Shown here: positions 63,525 through 64,000 of the stretch, piece after piece
Numbering within the stretch: the first letter of the stretch is position 1
How the letters are laid out: the number at the start of each line of letters is the position of its first letter
Assembly: GCF_900046455.1 (NCBI RefSeq)
Contig: NZ_FCOT01000009.1
Location: forward strand, 202,058 to 266,057
Source: Cellulomonas timonensis
GTDB taxonomy: Bacteria > Actinomycetota > Actinomycetes > Actinomycetales > Cellulomonadaceae
DNA length: 64,000 nt
Reading direction: 5' to 3'
Made by a program: the position numbers and the translations under genes
Notes under the pieces: model-generated
Databases searched by the model: none
Seen by the model: the letters and a program-made list of their open reading frames with translations, nothing else
What the model was told of the DNA's origin: nothing

Positions 63525-63761
63525 GTGTCCAACCCGTATGCCCCGCCGCCCGAGGGCGCCGTGCCTCCCACGGGAGCCGTGCCCCCGCAGGCCACAGGCC
63601 CCGTGCCCCCGCACGCCACGGGCGCAGTGCCCCCGCACGCCACTGGCGGGTCCCCTGCGCCGGGGCCCGATGCGGCGCAGCGCCCGCCCGCGCACCGCCC
63701 GCACCCGCAGCATCCGAAGCACCCGCAGCACCCCCAACACCATCACGGCGGCGGCCACGGC
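63525..63761 (+). CDS. N-terminal part of the Pro/His-rich membrane protein
   Basis: 79 codons from a GTG six bases after a GACAAT box: SNPYAPPPEGAVPPTGAVPP, repeats of PPHATG, then a His-rich HPQHPKHPQHPQHHHGGGHG stretch. After 63761 the sequence switches to the opposite strand of the same gene and the frame becomes meaningless. The continuation is found by reading the minus strand from 63883 (SGPGQPPAPLPPPDPEAARL) into the part at 61681-62068. The His-rich tract could bind metals, but nothing more can be said. It is divergent from purN. Confidence 0.7.
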
Positions 63762-64000
63762 AGCGAGGCGGTGAGGACGGCCGCGAGCATGAGCAGGCCG
63801 AACTGGAGCACGTGCGAGCTCGCGAGGCGGGCGGCCTCGGGGTCGGGCGGGGGCAACGGCGCCGGAGGCTGGCCGGGGCCAGAGCCGTGGCCGCCGCCGT
63901 GATGGTGTTGGGGGTGCTGCGGGTGCTTCGGATGCTGCGGGTGCGGGCGGTGCGCGGGCGGGCGCTGCGCCGCATCGGGCCCCGGCGCAGGGGACCCGCC
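63645..64000. repeat. Terminal inverted repeat with 117-bp perfect arms
   Basis: 63645-63761 is the exact reverse complement of 63884-64000, with a 122-base spacer. Both arms are the His-rich 5' part of one gene. The fold-back begins within a 10-base word (CGGCCACGGC) shared by the two parent positions, and is best read as a chimeric inversion rather than a natural palindrome. Confidence 0.92.
63752..63833. repeat. 82-bp exact repeat, copy 2
   Basis: The second placement of 61987-62068. It lies in the spacer and left arm edge of the terminal inverted repeat; its continuation to the right is the true genomic one. Confidence 0.92.

Noticed and set aside
63504..63902. A Pro/His-rich protein of 132 codons at the right end
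   Set aside because: Only the first part (to 63761) is real coding sequence; the remainder is the antisense of the same gene after a fold-back.
63645..64000. A cruciform, telomere-like or replication hairpin at a replicon end
   Set aside because: The arms are ordinary coding sequence of one gene, and the spacer is a copy of internal sequence from 62 kb, so a chimera is far more likely than a natural hairpin end.

Overview
The window is about 64 kb of very GC-rich DNA from an actinobacterium, most probably a Cellulomonadaceae member. Support for this comes from a secreted GH6 glucanase with a C-terminal CBM2, a phosphoketolase-pta-ackA operon, WhiB- and BldM-type regulators, gabD2, GuaB3, CIRCE-controlled groES, abundant GTG starts, ATGA/GTGA gene overlaps, and leaderless TANNNT promoters 6-7 nt ahead of start codons. 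There are no tRNA or rRNA genes, insertion sequences or CRISPR arrays that I can see.

Layout. 0-10.6 kb holds housekeeping genes: the 3' end of tsaD, a GCS2-type ligase with a coupled methyltransferase, groES, a WhiB3/WhiD-like regulator, a MerR-like regulator, a BldM-like regulator, guaB, a DEDDh exonuclease, a DJ-1/PfpI protein and guaB3. 10.7-19.2 kb is carbon metabolism: gabD2 with an esterase, then the opposing xfp-pta-ackA operon (sugar phosphates to acetyl-P to acetate plus ATP). 19.7-25.2 kb carries SURF1, ArfB, a GNAT and a heterodimeric ABC exporter whose two ATPase domains are degenerate in complementary ways. 25.4-40.3 kb is a large Tad/Flp pilus locus. It encodes a SAF/CpaB-like protein, a CpaE-TadE fusion, TadE, CpaF, TadB, TadC, an embedded two-component system, Flp pilin, a TadG-like protein, an OmpA-domain protein, lipoproteins and an unusual 485-residue protein with a prepilin N-terminus. 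40.3-47.6 kb carries guaA, a diguanylate cyclase, the GH6 cellulase and a glycosyltransferase. 47.7-51.2 kb is a PspC/LiaF-like envelope-stress module with its own two-component system. 51.3-61.7 kb has small membrane proteins, a chemoreceptor, PcrA helicase, sucCD, ferrochelatase and a DUF6350 membrane protein. The right end has purH (with a ZTP riboswitch) and purN.

Caution about the assembly. Several joins look artefactual. Error-bearing Illumina Nextera adapter sequence lies at about 39536-39606 and 48950-49018, and a weaker remnant lies near 51822-51836; each interrupts or shortens a gene. At the right end purH is fused in frame to an unrelated membrane protein across a 21-bp near-inverted repeat, and the last 356 bases form a perfect 117-bp inverted repeat. 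Undoing these joins restores sensible genes and the order DUF6350 - membrane protein - purN - purH. I therefore treat these as library or assembly chimeras rather than biology. The most interesting genuine biology is the Tad locus and the composite ABC exporter.
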